Positions 16,345 to 23,465 of a stretch of DNA of 23,465 nucleotides are shown piece by piece. The stretch is taken from positions 8,003-31,467 of the forward strand of contig DHJA01000054.1 in NCBI GenBank assembly GCA_002404095.1. Reading direction: 5' to 3'. The number at the start of each line of letters is the position of its first letter. The stretch's first letter is position 1. Below the pieces are notes generated by a model. It saw nothing but the letters and a program-made list of their open reading frames with translations, made no database searches and was not told where the DNA came from. Position numbers and translations under genes: made by a program. This DNA comes from Planctomycetaceae bacterium UBA4732. Lineage in GTDB: Bacteria; Planctomycetota; Planctomycetia; Gemmatales; Gemmataceae.

Positions 16345-17415
16345 CTATTTCCTATCCCAGCCATTGCCCTTGGTTTTCGTCTTGATGCGCGTCAGGTTCT
16401 TATCGGCGCAAATGTACAACATCGAGCCGTCGTCGCCCCAATTGCAATTGGCGGTCGCCACGCCCGTGGCGATCACGCCGAGCAGCTTGGCGTCCGGCGT
16501 CAACACGAACACGCCGCCCGGCCCGGTGGCGAAGAGGTTGCCGTCCTTGTCCACCTTCATGCCGTCGGGCAAGCCTTTTTTCGTCTTGTCCGCGGCCGCC
16601 TCCGTGGCGTCGTAAAACACGCGGCCCTTGCCGAGTGTGCCGTCTTCTTTCACGTCAAACGCCATCCATACCGCCTGTTTGGGATCGGAATTGGCCACAT
16701 AAAGCGTCTTTTCATCCGGAGAAAAAGCGATACCGTTCGGCTTGGTCATGTCTTTCGTCAGCAAGGTCAGCTCGCCGTCCTTCGACAGTCGGTACACGCC
16801 GCAGAAGTCCAACTCGCGTCCGGGGAACTCCTCTTCTCCCTCTTTCTTCACCTTGTTTGTCGCTAAACCGTAGGGCGGGTCGGTGAAGTACAGGTCGCCG
16901 TTGGACTTATACGCCAGGTCATTCGGACTGTTGAAGCGCTTGCCCTTATAGCGATCCACCAGGACCGTCATGGTCTTGTTGTCCTTTTCCAGGCGGGCGA
17001 CACGGCGTTCGCCATGCTGGGCCATCACCAGGCGGCCCTCATGGTCGAGCGTCAGGCCGTTGGAACCCGGCTCCTTAAAGTCGGTGCGGTCGCCGAGGTA
17101 GCCGCTCGGATGAAGAAAGACCCTTTTGTCTTCGTTTTCTTTCCATTTGATGATGCTGTTTTTCGGGATGTCGGAGCAGAGGAGATAGCCGCCGTCCTTG
17201 ACCCAGATCGGCCCTTCGGCCCAATCCCAGCCGTCGGCCAGGTTTTCGAGATAGGCGCCCGGCGCGATGAGCTTGTCGAAGGCTGGGTCGATGCGGTCGA
17301 TCTTGCCGAAGGGCGGAAAGGCTTTCTTGTCGTCGCCTCGCGTCGGCGACGCCAACCAGACCAGGGCCGTCGTCAGCGCGGCGAGTGCGGAAAGGAATAG
17401 GAAGGATTTTTTCAC
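16345..17415 (-). CDS. Exported SMP-30/gluconolactonase-like beta-propeller protein
   Basis: The protein has 356 residues from a GTG start at 17415, with GGAG about 10 nt upstream. A Sec signal peptide is clear: KK, then a hydrophobic core to about residue 22 and a likely cleavage near 27 (SPTRG/DD). The mature part is a six-bladed propeller of the SMP-30/gluconolactonase/LRE family. Likely metal ligands are E67 in WAEGPIW, N165 in NSPNDLAY, N227 in KPNGIAF and D284 in LPDGMKVD; the family usually binds one divalent metal with Glu, Asn and Asp. Other blade motifs include DLYFTDPPYG. Known members hydrolyse sugar lactones or related esters, but the substrate here cannot be told. The gene stands alone, convergent to the speA cluster and divergent from 17649-17987. 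Confidence 0.9.
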   Translation of the reverse strand: MKKSFLFLSALAALTTALVWLASPTRGDDKKAFPPFGKIDRIDPAFDKLIAPGAYLENLADGWDWAEGPIWVKDGGYLLCSDIPKNSIIKWKENEDKRVFLHPSGYLGDRTDFKEPGSNGLTLDHEGRLVMAQHGERRVARLEKDNKTMTVLVDRYKGKRFNSPNDLAYKSNGDLYFTDPPYGLATNKVKKEGEEEFPGRELDFCGVYRLSKDGELTLLTKDMTKPNGIAFSPDEKTLYVANSDPKQAVWMAFDVKEDGTLGKGRVFYDATEAAADKTKKGLPDGMKVDKDGNLFATGPGGVFVLTPDAKLLGVIATGVATANCNWGDDGSMLYICADKNLTRIKTKTKGNGWDRK

Positions 17416-17648
17416 GGCGGTGAATCTCCAGGAGTGAGTCGTGGTGTAACGCTACCCATGCAAGGCGGCAGCATACCAGACGGCGCACAGAACGCAAGAG
17501 GCGGGTCGGCGGTTGAGTTGCGCCGCGAATGCCGACCGTGCGAGCGCCCGTCGCTTCGCAACGATGCGACAGGCCGACGTTGCGACAGGTTGCGGGCCGA
17601 TGCTGCCGATGGGTAAGGAGGATATCGCACTCAACGAGAGTTCAACCC

Positions 17649-17987
17649 ATGTCCACGTTCTATGTATTGCCGCCGCGACCGCTGTTCGGCGACCGCCTCA
17701 CCACTTTTCTACAAACACTCCTACCCGGCCTCGATTGGGACATGGGCGCCCGCACCGGCCTCGCCGACGCCGTGGCGGACGTGGCGGTGAGTGAAACCGA
17801 CGCCTTCTTGGTGTTCCGTGACGACCTGCCGGCGGGCGAGCGCGTCGCGCGAGCCTTAGTGGACGGCTTCGGCGCCGAGGAGGACGATGAGGTAATCGAG
17901 GTCCGGGCCGGCGGGCGGGCGGGCGAAACAGGCGTTCAGCGTTGGCGCATCGGCGACCGCCTGGCGCCGCCGTCCATCGCCGCTTGA
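17649..17987 (+). CDS. Hypothetical protein, short, acidic
   Basis: The protein has 112 residues from the ATG at 17649 (MSTFYVLPPRPLFGDRLTTF). An in-frame ATG at 17529 adds 40 basic residues unlike the rest and is rejected. The chain is rich in Asp, Glu, Ala and Gly, has no signal peptide, membrane helix or known catalytic motif, and ends in an Arg/Gly-rich turn followed by WRIGDRLAPPSIAA. Codon usage is GC3-rich as in neighbouring genes, supporting real coding. I recall similar short proteins only in Planctomycetes, without known function. It diverges from the SMP-30-like gene; the 233-bp gap should hold both promoters, but I could not pick convincing boxes. Confidence 0.7.
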   Translation: MSTFYVLPPRPLFGDRLTTFLQTLLPGLDWDMGARTGLADAVADVAVSETDAFLVFRDDLPAGERVARALVDGFGAEEDDEVIEVRAGGRAGETGVQRWRIGDRLAPPSIAA

Positions 17988-18041
17988 GCTTGTCGCGTTC
18001 GCGTACGGGAACTGGACGGCGCCGCCCCTGCGTGGTGTAAT

Positions 18042-18356
18042 ATGACCATGAATGCAGTCAAGGGAACCGTGCAGAACGGTCATGTCGTTCTCGATAATCC
18101 GACAGTCTTGCCGGAAGGCAGCCGCGTTATCGTCGAGACGATTACCGAAGACGAGACGGTCGGCATGCGCGAAGAAGACTGGCAGGACACGCCCGAAGCC
18201 GTCACCGCTTGGCTACGCTGGTATGACTCGCTGGAACCACTCGAAAGGACTCCTCAGGAGGAGGCCGAATGGCGCACCGCGCGGGAGGCGCAAAAGGAGC
18301 GTGAAAAGGCCGCTTTCGGTGAACGGGCCGAGAAGGTGCGGAGGATGTGGGAGTGA
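18042..18356 (+). CDS. Antitoxin-like protein of a type II toxin-antitoxin pair
   Basis: The protein has 104 residues. The N-terminal 35 residues (VKGTVQNGHVVLDNP then LPEGSRVIVET) form a short beta module resembling AF2212-like/VapB-type antitoxin N-termini. The rest is charged and helical (WRTAREAQKEREKAAFGERAEKVRRMWE), as expected for a toxin-binding tail. It ends in the sequence GTGA, where its stop TGA overlaps the GTG start of a PIN toxin remnant by 4 bp, the usual layout of vapBC-like operons. Start may be ATG 18042 or 18048; no Shine-Dalgarno is visible. Since the toxin is broken, this is now probably an orphan antitoxin, which may still autoregulate or neutralise related toxins elsewhere. 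Confidence 0.75.
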   Translation: MTMNAVKGTVQNGHVVLDNPTVLPEGSRVIVETITEDETVGMREEDWQDTPEAVTAWLRWYDSLEPLERTPQEEAEWRTAREAQKEREKAAFGERAEKVRRMWE

Positions 18357-18538
18357 AGCGCTACCTTCTCGACACGGGCATCCTGACTCGCCGCCGAATT
18401 GAAGCACATAGGCAGGCCCATGCAGCAAATCGACATCCAAATCGCGACAGTTGCACTGACGGCAACTGCACCGTGGTGAGCGCTGGCTGCGACCTGATGG
18501 CCGTGCCAGGCCTGACGGTCGAGAACTGGCCTGCGTGA
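18353..18538 (+). pseudogene. VapC-like PIN-domain toxin remnant (internal deletion and frameshift)
   Basis: The reading starts at a GTG overlapping the antitoxin stop and gives VKRYLLDTGIL, the usual first strand of a PIN toxin with the first catalytic Asp. The middle of the domain is missing. In the +2 frame the sequence resumes as LAAELKHIGRPMQQIDIQIA, a typical C-terminal PIN segment. The frame then changes again to NCTVVSAGCDLMAVPGLTVENW, the normal PIN ending. About 62 codons remain of an expected 125-140, so roughly half, with most acidic active-site residues, is lost. The frame that runs through to TGA 18538 is partly nonsense. It should give no RNase activity. Confidence 0.8.
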
Positions 18539-19124
18539 ACGGACGTGAAGCTGGGCGAGTCGATGCGGCTTGAGGCGGAGACGAAACGGATTGTGCCGTA
18601 AGGATCGCCGATGTTCAAGTGAAACGGCCGAGCAGGCGCCTTGTTGGGGGCGTTTTCGACCCTGGACAGCGGGCTTCCCATCTGGTGGGGGCTGACGGTC
18701 GGCGGGCGGGGGCGTCGTTTCTTAGATGACGTATTCAAGAAGTACAATTCGTCGATAACAAGAGTTTCTTGAGGCCAACCGTGTTTTTCTATGGCTTTCT
18801 CGTCGGCGAAGTGTACCATGAGCGGGAGCAAACGGATTGACTTGCCGTAGGCGTGTTCCTACCGATCTAGGCAGGGCCTTGAGCCGCGCGTCGAGCTGAC
18901 GGGCCTGATTAGAAGTTCGCCTATGTGACCGTTTTTGCGTTGTTGCATGCATACGCGAAAAAGGTACAGCGCATGCCCAATCCATGGGAATGGAGGTGTT
19001 CGACATCAAAACCGGTCCATCAAACAAACTCCACGGAGATCAGCCCTGGATGGCGAGCAGAGACGATGGCGATGCGTAAACTATTTGCAGCCCGAAAATC
19101 CCGTCTTCCCAGAAAGAATGTCAA
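18539..19124. other. Intergenic stretch, no recognisable gene
   Basis: No frame shows a convincing domain. A minus-strand open stretch at about 18700-18831 (VHFADEKAIEKHGWPQETLV and onward to DELYFLN) and a short plus-strand stretch just after 18539 (DVKLGESMRLEAETKRIVP, then stop) look somewhat protein-like. They could be remnants of genes lost together with the PIN toxin. Base composition is less GC-rich from about 18720 to 19124. No inverted terminal repeats, tRNA or terminator were found. Confidence 0.4.
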
Positions 19125-19996
19125 TTGAAAAATCGTAAACTTCACAGTTTTCAGCCGCGGCTCGAAGCGCTTGAAGAGCGTTGGTGCCCCAGCACGACGC
19201 GGCCCATCACGGACTTCCTCACGGCCCAGGGTACGACCAGCATGTTTCCCAACGGGATCAACCCGGGGGGCCGACTGGGTTGCCCGACGAAACCGGTTGG
19301 TCCACGTCCACCGCCACCTTCGAAAGCGGCACCGCGCGCTTTGCGCGGGTCGATTACACCGGCCAGGATGCCGCGTTTCTCAATCTCCACTTCGGTCTCC
19401 ACCTGAGCACCACCACTTCGGGGACCATCTCCGAACGGACCCTCGCCGACGGCACGGCCGAGGACACGGTGAACCTCATCACCCACAACGCCTTCGCCTG
19501 GGCCAATAACTTCGACGGCGACACTAACCCCGTCGTGTTCGGCTACTTGCCGTCGCAATTGGCGGCCGATCCGACCTTGAGCCCGCCCCTGGCGGATTCC
19601 AAGCTGCAAGTGGTGATCCGGGTTCCTTACGCTGGCGCACCCCTGCCGGACCTCGTGGGTCTCAACCTGGGCACATTCCCGCCGGATGACACGCTCGTCA
19701 GCATAAGTTTCCATGCCACGGCAACGGGCACGACGCCCTCGGGCCAGCAAGCCACGCTGGTCGTGAGTCAAACCGGTGTCCTGGGTCGGACCCCCAATCC
19801 GATTGGCGATTTCGGCTTTACGGTCGAAGTCGTCGATATCCATACCCACGGCAAAACGTCGCCCGCTGCGACAGCCCAGCCGGCCGCAGCCTCTTCGGCA
19901 GCGGCGCTGTCATCCTCGGCGCATACGTCCCACAGTGCCGTCGATGCCGCCTTCGCCACGTTCCCCGATGACCCGCTGGCCTGGGACATTGGCTGA
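19125..19996 (+). pseudogene. Exported planctomycete protein, interrupted by a -1 frameshift
   Basis: From a TTG start at 19125 the first frame reads MKNRKLHSFQPRLEALEERW and CPSTT, then ITDFLTAQGTTSMFPNG. This carries the LEALEER..PS export-associated motif also present, as LEALEDR..PS, in the ASST-like protein. At the G6 run 19265-19270 the coding sense moves to the -1 frame. It then continues for about 242 residues (GWSTSTATFESG, FARVDYTGQDAAFLNLHFG, VNLITHNAFAW, SKLQVVIRVPYAGAPLPDLV) to TGA 19996. One additional G would restore a 290-residue protein. The C-terminus is Ala/Ser-rich and low complexity. Likely a beta-rich secreted protein of unknown function. A sequencing or assembly error, a real mutation, or slippage at C-CCG-GGG / G-GGG-GGC are all possible. 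The ATG at 19118 is out of frame and hits a stop after six codons. Confidence 0.7.
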
Positions 19997-20125
19997 TATT
20001 CGGAGCGCCACACTCCCCCTGGCCGTCTTCTTCCACGGGGAGGGCCAAGGGGAGACAGGCACCGCCCTGGCCGCCGGGCGCTGTGGCAGGCCCAGGACCG
20101 TTGCCGCCACCGGCCGTCATCGCCC

Positions 20126-20445
20126 CTACGCCGGCGGGAGCAGCTGTAGCATACGATCACTGACTCGCCTGAACGTATCCCCGTCGGTAATTATTTCCTT
20201 GGCGCTCTGGATAATCGCCGACACAAACATCATGGCGTCGGCGGCCGGAACATGCGCGTTGAGGTCAAACCCTGCTTGTGTTCCGCCGCTGCCGTCTTGG
20301 TTCTTTCTTGGAGCAGTTCCCGCAGTTCGCGCCACGTCGCCTCTTGGGATTCGGCCGCGTCCGCCCCGGTGCGAACGACGCGGGCGAGTTCGGCCAGTTT
20401 CGCTTCGCGAGCCGCTGCGTCCTGGGTATCTCGGCAGAGAAAGAG
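20126..20445 (-). pseudogene. Degenerate coding remnant, unknown function
   Basis: On the minus strand an open frame from 20445 reads as a charged helix (DTQDAAAREAKLAELARVV, ESQEATWRELRELLQERTK, AAAEHK). Around 20270-20285 the protein-like reading moves to another frame and continues FDLNAHVPAADAMMFVSAI, SAKEIITDGDTFRRVSDRML, to TAG at 20126. The frame has a stop (20446-20448) before the helix and no start codon, so the N-terminus is gone. Helix plus 'VPAADA' plus hydrophobic helix is reminiscent of C-terminal parts of phage terminase small subunit-like proteins, but that is only an impression. The remaining bases of 19997-20555 hold no other gene besides the tRNA promoter. Confidence 0.4.
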
Positions 20446-20496
20446 TTATTGTAAGCCGCGTGCACGCGGGGCTTGAGAAGTGAGCGAACTGGCGCC

Positions 20497-20525
20497 TTGT
20501 TGCAGGGCGGCGATGCCGCTAGAAT
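20497..20525 (+). promoter_or_regulatory. Promoter of the tRNA-Ser gene
   Basis: TTGTTG (20497-20502) and TAGAAT (20520-20525) are separated by 17 bp, an ideal sigma-70 arrangement. The -10 box ends 30 bp before the mature tRNA 5' end, leaving a short leader for RNase P removal. It may also serve the helicase gene downstream. Confidence 0.6.
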
Positions 20526-20555
20526 GCCGTAGCGAGTCGCAGGGCGGCTTGCAAT

Positions 20556-20642
20556 GGAGAGGTGCCGGAGTGGCCGATCGGGCCGGTCTCGAAAACCGGT
20601 GTGGGGGAAACCTCACCGAGGGTTCAAATCCCTCCCTCTCCG
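20556..20642 (+). tRNA. tRNA-Ser (anticodon CGA)
   Basis: The 87-nt gene folds as a class II tRNA. The acceptor stem is GGAGAGG (20556-20562) with CCTCTCC (20635-20641) and discriminator G20642. The anticodon stem is CCGGT/ACCGG with loop CTCGAAA, giving anticodon CGA, which reads UCG. A long variable arm (GTGGGGGAAACCTCAC) identifies serine. The T arm is GAGGG/CCCTC with loop TTCAAAT. The 3' CCA is not encoded. A short T-run (20646-20650) follows. The gene ends 43 bp before the helicase start. A tRNA gene is a possible integration site, but I found no repeat of its 3' end in this window. Confidence 0.95.
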
Positions 20643-20685
20643 CTCTTTTTCCTCGTGAAATCGGCCATTTTCCGCTGGTTGGGTC

Positions 20686-23409
20686 GTGCTAGTGCAGACC
20701 GAAAACCCGCCTTCCTTATTCGCCGATCCTCTTACCAAGCAGCAACGCCGCGCCGTCGTCACGCGCCATACCTCCGTTATCCTGTCCTCAGGAGCCGGCT
20801 GCGGCAAAACCACTGTCCTCACCGAGCGCTATCTATCCCACCTGCGCGACGACGGGGCCGAAGTCGGTCAGGTTGTCGCCATCACGTTCACCGACCGCGC
20901 CGCTCGACAGATGCGGAAGCGCATTCGCGAGAAAGTCGAGAAGCAACTTGACGATGCGAAAGCCAATGACGCCGCCACGGATACCTGGACTCGTCATCTC
21001 CGCAACTTGGAGACGGCGCCGATCAGCACGATCCACGCCTTTTGCGCCGCCTTATTGCGTCAGAACGCCGTTGAGGCGGGCCTCGATCCGCGCTTCGACG
21101 TGCTGGAAGAAGTGTTGTCCGTAAACCTCGAAGCTGAAGCGCTTAATTCCTGTCTGCAAAGGTTGTTGACCGCTCAGACGGAGCCGGGCGAAGATTTACG
21201 GCAACTGGTATTGCTTTACGGCTGGCGACCGGTCGTCGAAGCGGTGCGGCATCTGCTGCGCTCGCGGGATGAATCGCGCTGGCGGAGCTGGCTCGACGCG
21301 CCGGCCGCGCAGGCCGCAGACCAATGGCGCGAATACGGGCGCCAAGAACTGCTGCCGCGTCACATTGCCCATTTACTGAGCGCCCGGCCGCCCGTGACGC
21401 GCTGCCTGGGTTTGTTGCGCCGCTCTCCGGCCCCGCTCGGCGTGATGGCGGACAATGTGCGTCGGCTTTTGGAGGAATTGCCACGGCTGGCCGACGCGCC
21501 CGCCCTCGCGGCGGCCGTCACGGAGTTTCATGAACTCGCCAAGGTGGGCGCCATCGGCAAGAAGGCGTGGCCCGATCCCGCGGTGTACGAGCCGATCAAG
21601 GCAGCCTTTGAGAAATTTCGCGCGGAGCTGAAAGGTTGGAATCTTGCCTGCTTCGAGGCGACGGCGGAGACATTGCAGGAAGCCGTGGCCGTCGGCCGTC
21701 GGCTGTTGCGCGTGGCCGGCGAAGCCGTCGCGGTTTATCGGGAGCGGAAAAGGGCGCATGGCGTCGTCGATTTTCAAGACCTCTTAACTTCCACACGCGA
21801 TCTGCTGCGCGATCATCCAGAGGTGTGCGCCCGGTTGCGGCAGCGCTACCGCTTCCTGCTCATCGACGAGTTGCAAGATACCGACCCAGTGCAGATGGAA
21901 TTAGTGGATTTGTTGTGCGGCGCCGGCCTAACGGCCGGGAAACTGTTCGCCGTCGGCGACGCCAACCAATCGATCTATCGCTTTCGCGGCGCCGACGTGC
22001 ATTTGTTCCAGGACTTGCGGAATCAAATGACCGACCAAGGCCGACAGGAACTCACCCGGAACTATCGCAGTCAACCGGCGATCCTCCAGTTCGCCAACGC
22101 CCTGTTCCGACGCCATCTCTCCCCATTCGACGATTTGGAGGCGTTTCGTCCGCAGATCAACCGCGGCGCGTGCGTTGAGTTTTTATGGAGTCCGCGACCG
22201 GAGAAGGATGAGGGCAAGGCGGGAATCGCCGAGGGGCGCGCCGTTGAAGCCCAATGGATCGCCGAACGCATCGCCGCCTTGGTGCGCGACGGAGCGGAAA
22301 TCGTCGTGGAGGGCAAGGGCGACCAGAGCTATTTGCGGCCGGTGACGCCCGGCGATGTGGTGCTGCTTTTCCGGGCAATGAGCAATGTGTCGCTGTACGA
22401 GGCGGCGCTTCGCAACGCCGGCCTCGACTATTACCTTGTCGGCGGAAGAGCGTTTTTCGCGCAACAGGAGATCTACGATATCCTCAATTTGCTGCGCACG
22501 TTGGAGAACCCGCAGGACGGCGTCAGCCTCGCCGGCGTACTGCGGTCGCCATTCTGTTGCGTCAGCGACGAGGCGTTATTCGTGATCGGCCGGGGCCGCG
22601 ACGGGCTGTGGGCCGGCTTGTGCGACGAATCGCACGACGCCCGTTTGCCGGCCGATCAGCGCGAGCCTGTAGCGCGCGCGCGGCGCAACATACGGCGTTG
22701 GCGCGGTCTGAAGGACCGTTTGCCCATTGCTCGGTTGCTCGGCGCCGTTTTCGCCGATTCGGGTTACGACGCGGCCACGCAGTTTGAATTCCTCGGTGAC
22801 CGCAAGCTGGCCAACCTCTGGAAGCTGCAAGACCTTGCCCGCACCTTCGACCGTTCCGGCCTCTTTGGCCTGGCTGAGTTCATCGCAAGGCTGGGTGATT
22901 TGGTGGGCAATCAAGCGCGCGAGGAGCAAGCCGCCACACAGATCGAAAACGCCGACGTGGTGCGCATGATGACCATTCACCAGGCGAAAGGGTTGGAATT
23001 CCCGGTGGTGATCGTGCCGGACCTGGCGGCGGTCGGACACGGCGGCGGACGGCCGATCGCTCAATGGGACCGTCGCTTTGGCTGTGTCGCTAAGCCGCCT
23101 TTCGAGGAGGACGAGCCGGAATTTACCGATTTCGGATGGCAATTGTGGAAGGCGCAAACCGAATTGGAAGAGTGGCAAGAAGACCTGCGCACGTTGTACG
23201 TGGCCTGTACGCGGGCGGAAGACTATCTCATCCTGTCGTCGTCGCTGCCAAATCCGTATCAGCCGGCCGGCGCCTGGATGCAGACGTTGGCCGAGCGATT
23301 CGACATGGAAACCGGCCGTTGTCTAGCGGCGGATGTGGAGGAGAAGCACCGGCCAGTTGTTCAGGTATACGACCGCAATAATGCCTTTTGGCGAGCGGGG
23401 TCGCGTTAG
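20686..23409 (+). CDS. UvrD/AddA-like superfamily 1 helicase, probably C-terminally truncated
   Basis: The protein has 907 residues, starting at GTG 20686 or GTG 20692. An SF1A helicase core is clear: Q-motif LTKQQRRAV, Walker A SSGAGCGKTTVL (K41), motif Ia-like AITFTDRAARQMRKRI, TIHAFCAALLR, Walker B LLIDELQDTD (D394, E395), GDANQSIYRFRGAD, LTRNYRS, MTIHQAKGLEFPVV and motif VI LYVACTRAED (R843). The order and spacing fit UvrD-like helicases of the AddA/RecB type, which unwind DNA at breaks. AddA normally continues with a RecB-type nuclease domain for 200 or more residues. Here the chain stops about 65 residues after motif VI, and no nuclease motif is present. The last codons (RAGSR, stop TAG) lie inside the palindrome 23395-23465, so the natural C-terminus was probably lost to repeat insertion. 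ATPase function may remain. No addB-like gene is in view. Confidence 0.9.
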   Translation: MLVQTENPPSLFADPLTKQQRRAVVTRHTSVILSSGAGCGKTTVLTERYLSHLRDDGAEVGQVVAITFTDRAARQMRKRIREKVEKQLDDAKANDAATDTWTRHLRNLETAPISTIHAFCAALLRQNAVEAGLDPRFDVLEEVLSVNLEAEALNSCLQRLLTAQTEPGEDLRQLVLLYGWRPVVEAVRHLLRSRDESRWRSWLDAPAAQAADQWREYGRQELLPRHIAHLLSARPPVTRCLGLLRRSPAPLGVMADNVRRLLEELPRLADAPALAAAVTEFHELAKVGAIGKKAWPDPAVYEPIKAAFEKFRAELKGWNLACFEATAETLQEAVAVGRRLLRVAGEAVAVYRERKRAHGVVDFQDLLTSTRDLLRDHPEVCARLRQRYRFLLIDELQDTDPVQMELVDLLCGAGLTAGKLFAVGDANQSIYRFRGADVHLFQDLRNQMTDQGRQELTRNYRSQPAILQFANALFRRHLSPFDDLEAFRPQINRGACVEFLWSPRPEKDEGKAGIAEGRAVEAQWIAERIAALVRDGAEIVVEGKGDQSYLRPVTPGDVVLLFRAMSNVSLYEAALRNAGLDYYLVGGRAFFAQQEIYDILNLLRTLENPQDGVSLAGVLRSPFCCVSDEALFVIGRGRDGLWAGLCDESHDARLPADQREPVARARRNIRRWRGLKDRLPIARLLGAVFADSGYDAATQFEFLGDRKLANLWKLQDLARTFDRSGLFGLAEFIARLGDLVGNQAREEQAATQIENADVVRMMTIHQAKGLEFPVVIVPDLAAVGHGGGRPIAQWDRRFGCVAKPPFEEDEPEFTDFGWQLWKAQTELEEWQEDLRTLYVACTRAEDYLILSSSLPNPYQPAGAWMQTLAERFDMETGRCLAADVEEKHRPVVQVYDRNNAFWRAGSR

Positions 23410-23465
23410 CGCCCCGAGATGACTGCAATCGCTGAAACCATCTCGGGGCGCTGACGCGACCCCGC
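23395..23465. repeat. 27-bp-arm inverted repeat overlapping the helicase 3' end
   Basis: Arms 23395-23421 and 23439-23465 (starting GCGGGGTCGCGTTAGCGCC) are reverse complements with a single difference (T23406 against G23454, a G-U pair in RNA) around a 17-nt loop. The left arm codes for the last residues of the helicase and contains its stop TAG at 23407-23409. The single arm difference falls next to the start of that TAG: the repeat-like form would read TCAGC where the helicase strand has TTAGC. The element reaches the end of the window and may extend further. Confidence 0.9.

Noticed and set aside
17606..17640. Strong Shine-Dalgarno (TAAGGAGGATAT) suggesting another gene start upstream of 17649
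   Set aside because: No start codon lies at a suitable distance in a frame that stays protein-like; it is also about 25 nt too far from the ATG at 17649.
20643..20660. Intrinsic terminator after the tRNA
   Set aside because: There is a short T-run but no stem apart from the tRNA itself; too weak to list separately.

Overview
The window looks like a chromosomal segment of a planctomycete, most likely Gemmataceae-like, and is GC-rich. The evidence is the DUF1559 prepilin-type proteins, very large Ser/Thr kinases fused to WD40 propellers next to ECF-type sigma factors, secreted proteins with an N-terminal 'LEALEDR/LEALEER..PS' motif, and several families of long intergenic palindromes.

Left half (1-12.2 kb, all minus strand): the same three-gene module occurs twice in the same order, ECF-type sigma factor > membrane Ser/Thr kinase with 14 WD40 repeats > DUF1559 prepilin-like protein. 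Copy 1 is sigma 4230-3658, kinase 3567-175 and DUF1559 from 71 to beyond the left edge. Copy 2 is sigma 12164-11607, kinase 11513-8118 and DUF1559 7981-7073. An arylsulfotransferase-like secreted protein with a dockerin-like C-terminus (6866-4428) lies between the copies. The kinases probably sense a signal through extracytoplasmic propellers and act with the adjacent sigma factor; that coupling is inferred from gene order only. Unrelated palindromes sit at the same place, between kinase and DUF1559, in both copies.

Middle (12.5-18 kb): a plus-strand cluster starts with biosynthetic arginine decarboxylase (speA), followed closely by a small nucleotidyltransferase-fold protein and a protein made of three tandem YbjQ/UPF0145 domains. 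A 33-bp-arm palindrome separates these from a convergent secreted SMP-30/gluconolactonase-like protein. A short hypothetical protein diverges from that gene.

Right part (18-20.5 kb) is a zone of decay: an antitoxin-like gene overlaps a heavily deleted PIN toxin remnant, a secreted protein carries a -1 frameshift at a G6 run, and a minus-strand coding remnant is frameshifted. An intact tRNA-Ser(CGA) with a good promoter follows. The window closes with a UvrD/AddA-like helicase that lacks a nuclease domain. Its last codons and stop lie inside a 27-bp-arm palindrome, which suggests truncation by a dispersed repeat.

I see no CRISPR array, rRNA, intact transposase or prophage. The most unusual items are the duplicated sigma-kinase-prepilin module, the triple YbjQ protein beside speA, and the palindromes that occupy gene ends and may cut into genes.
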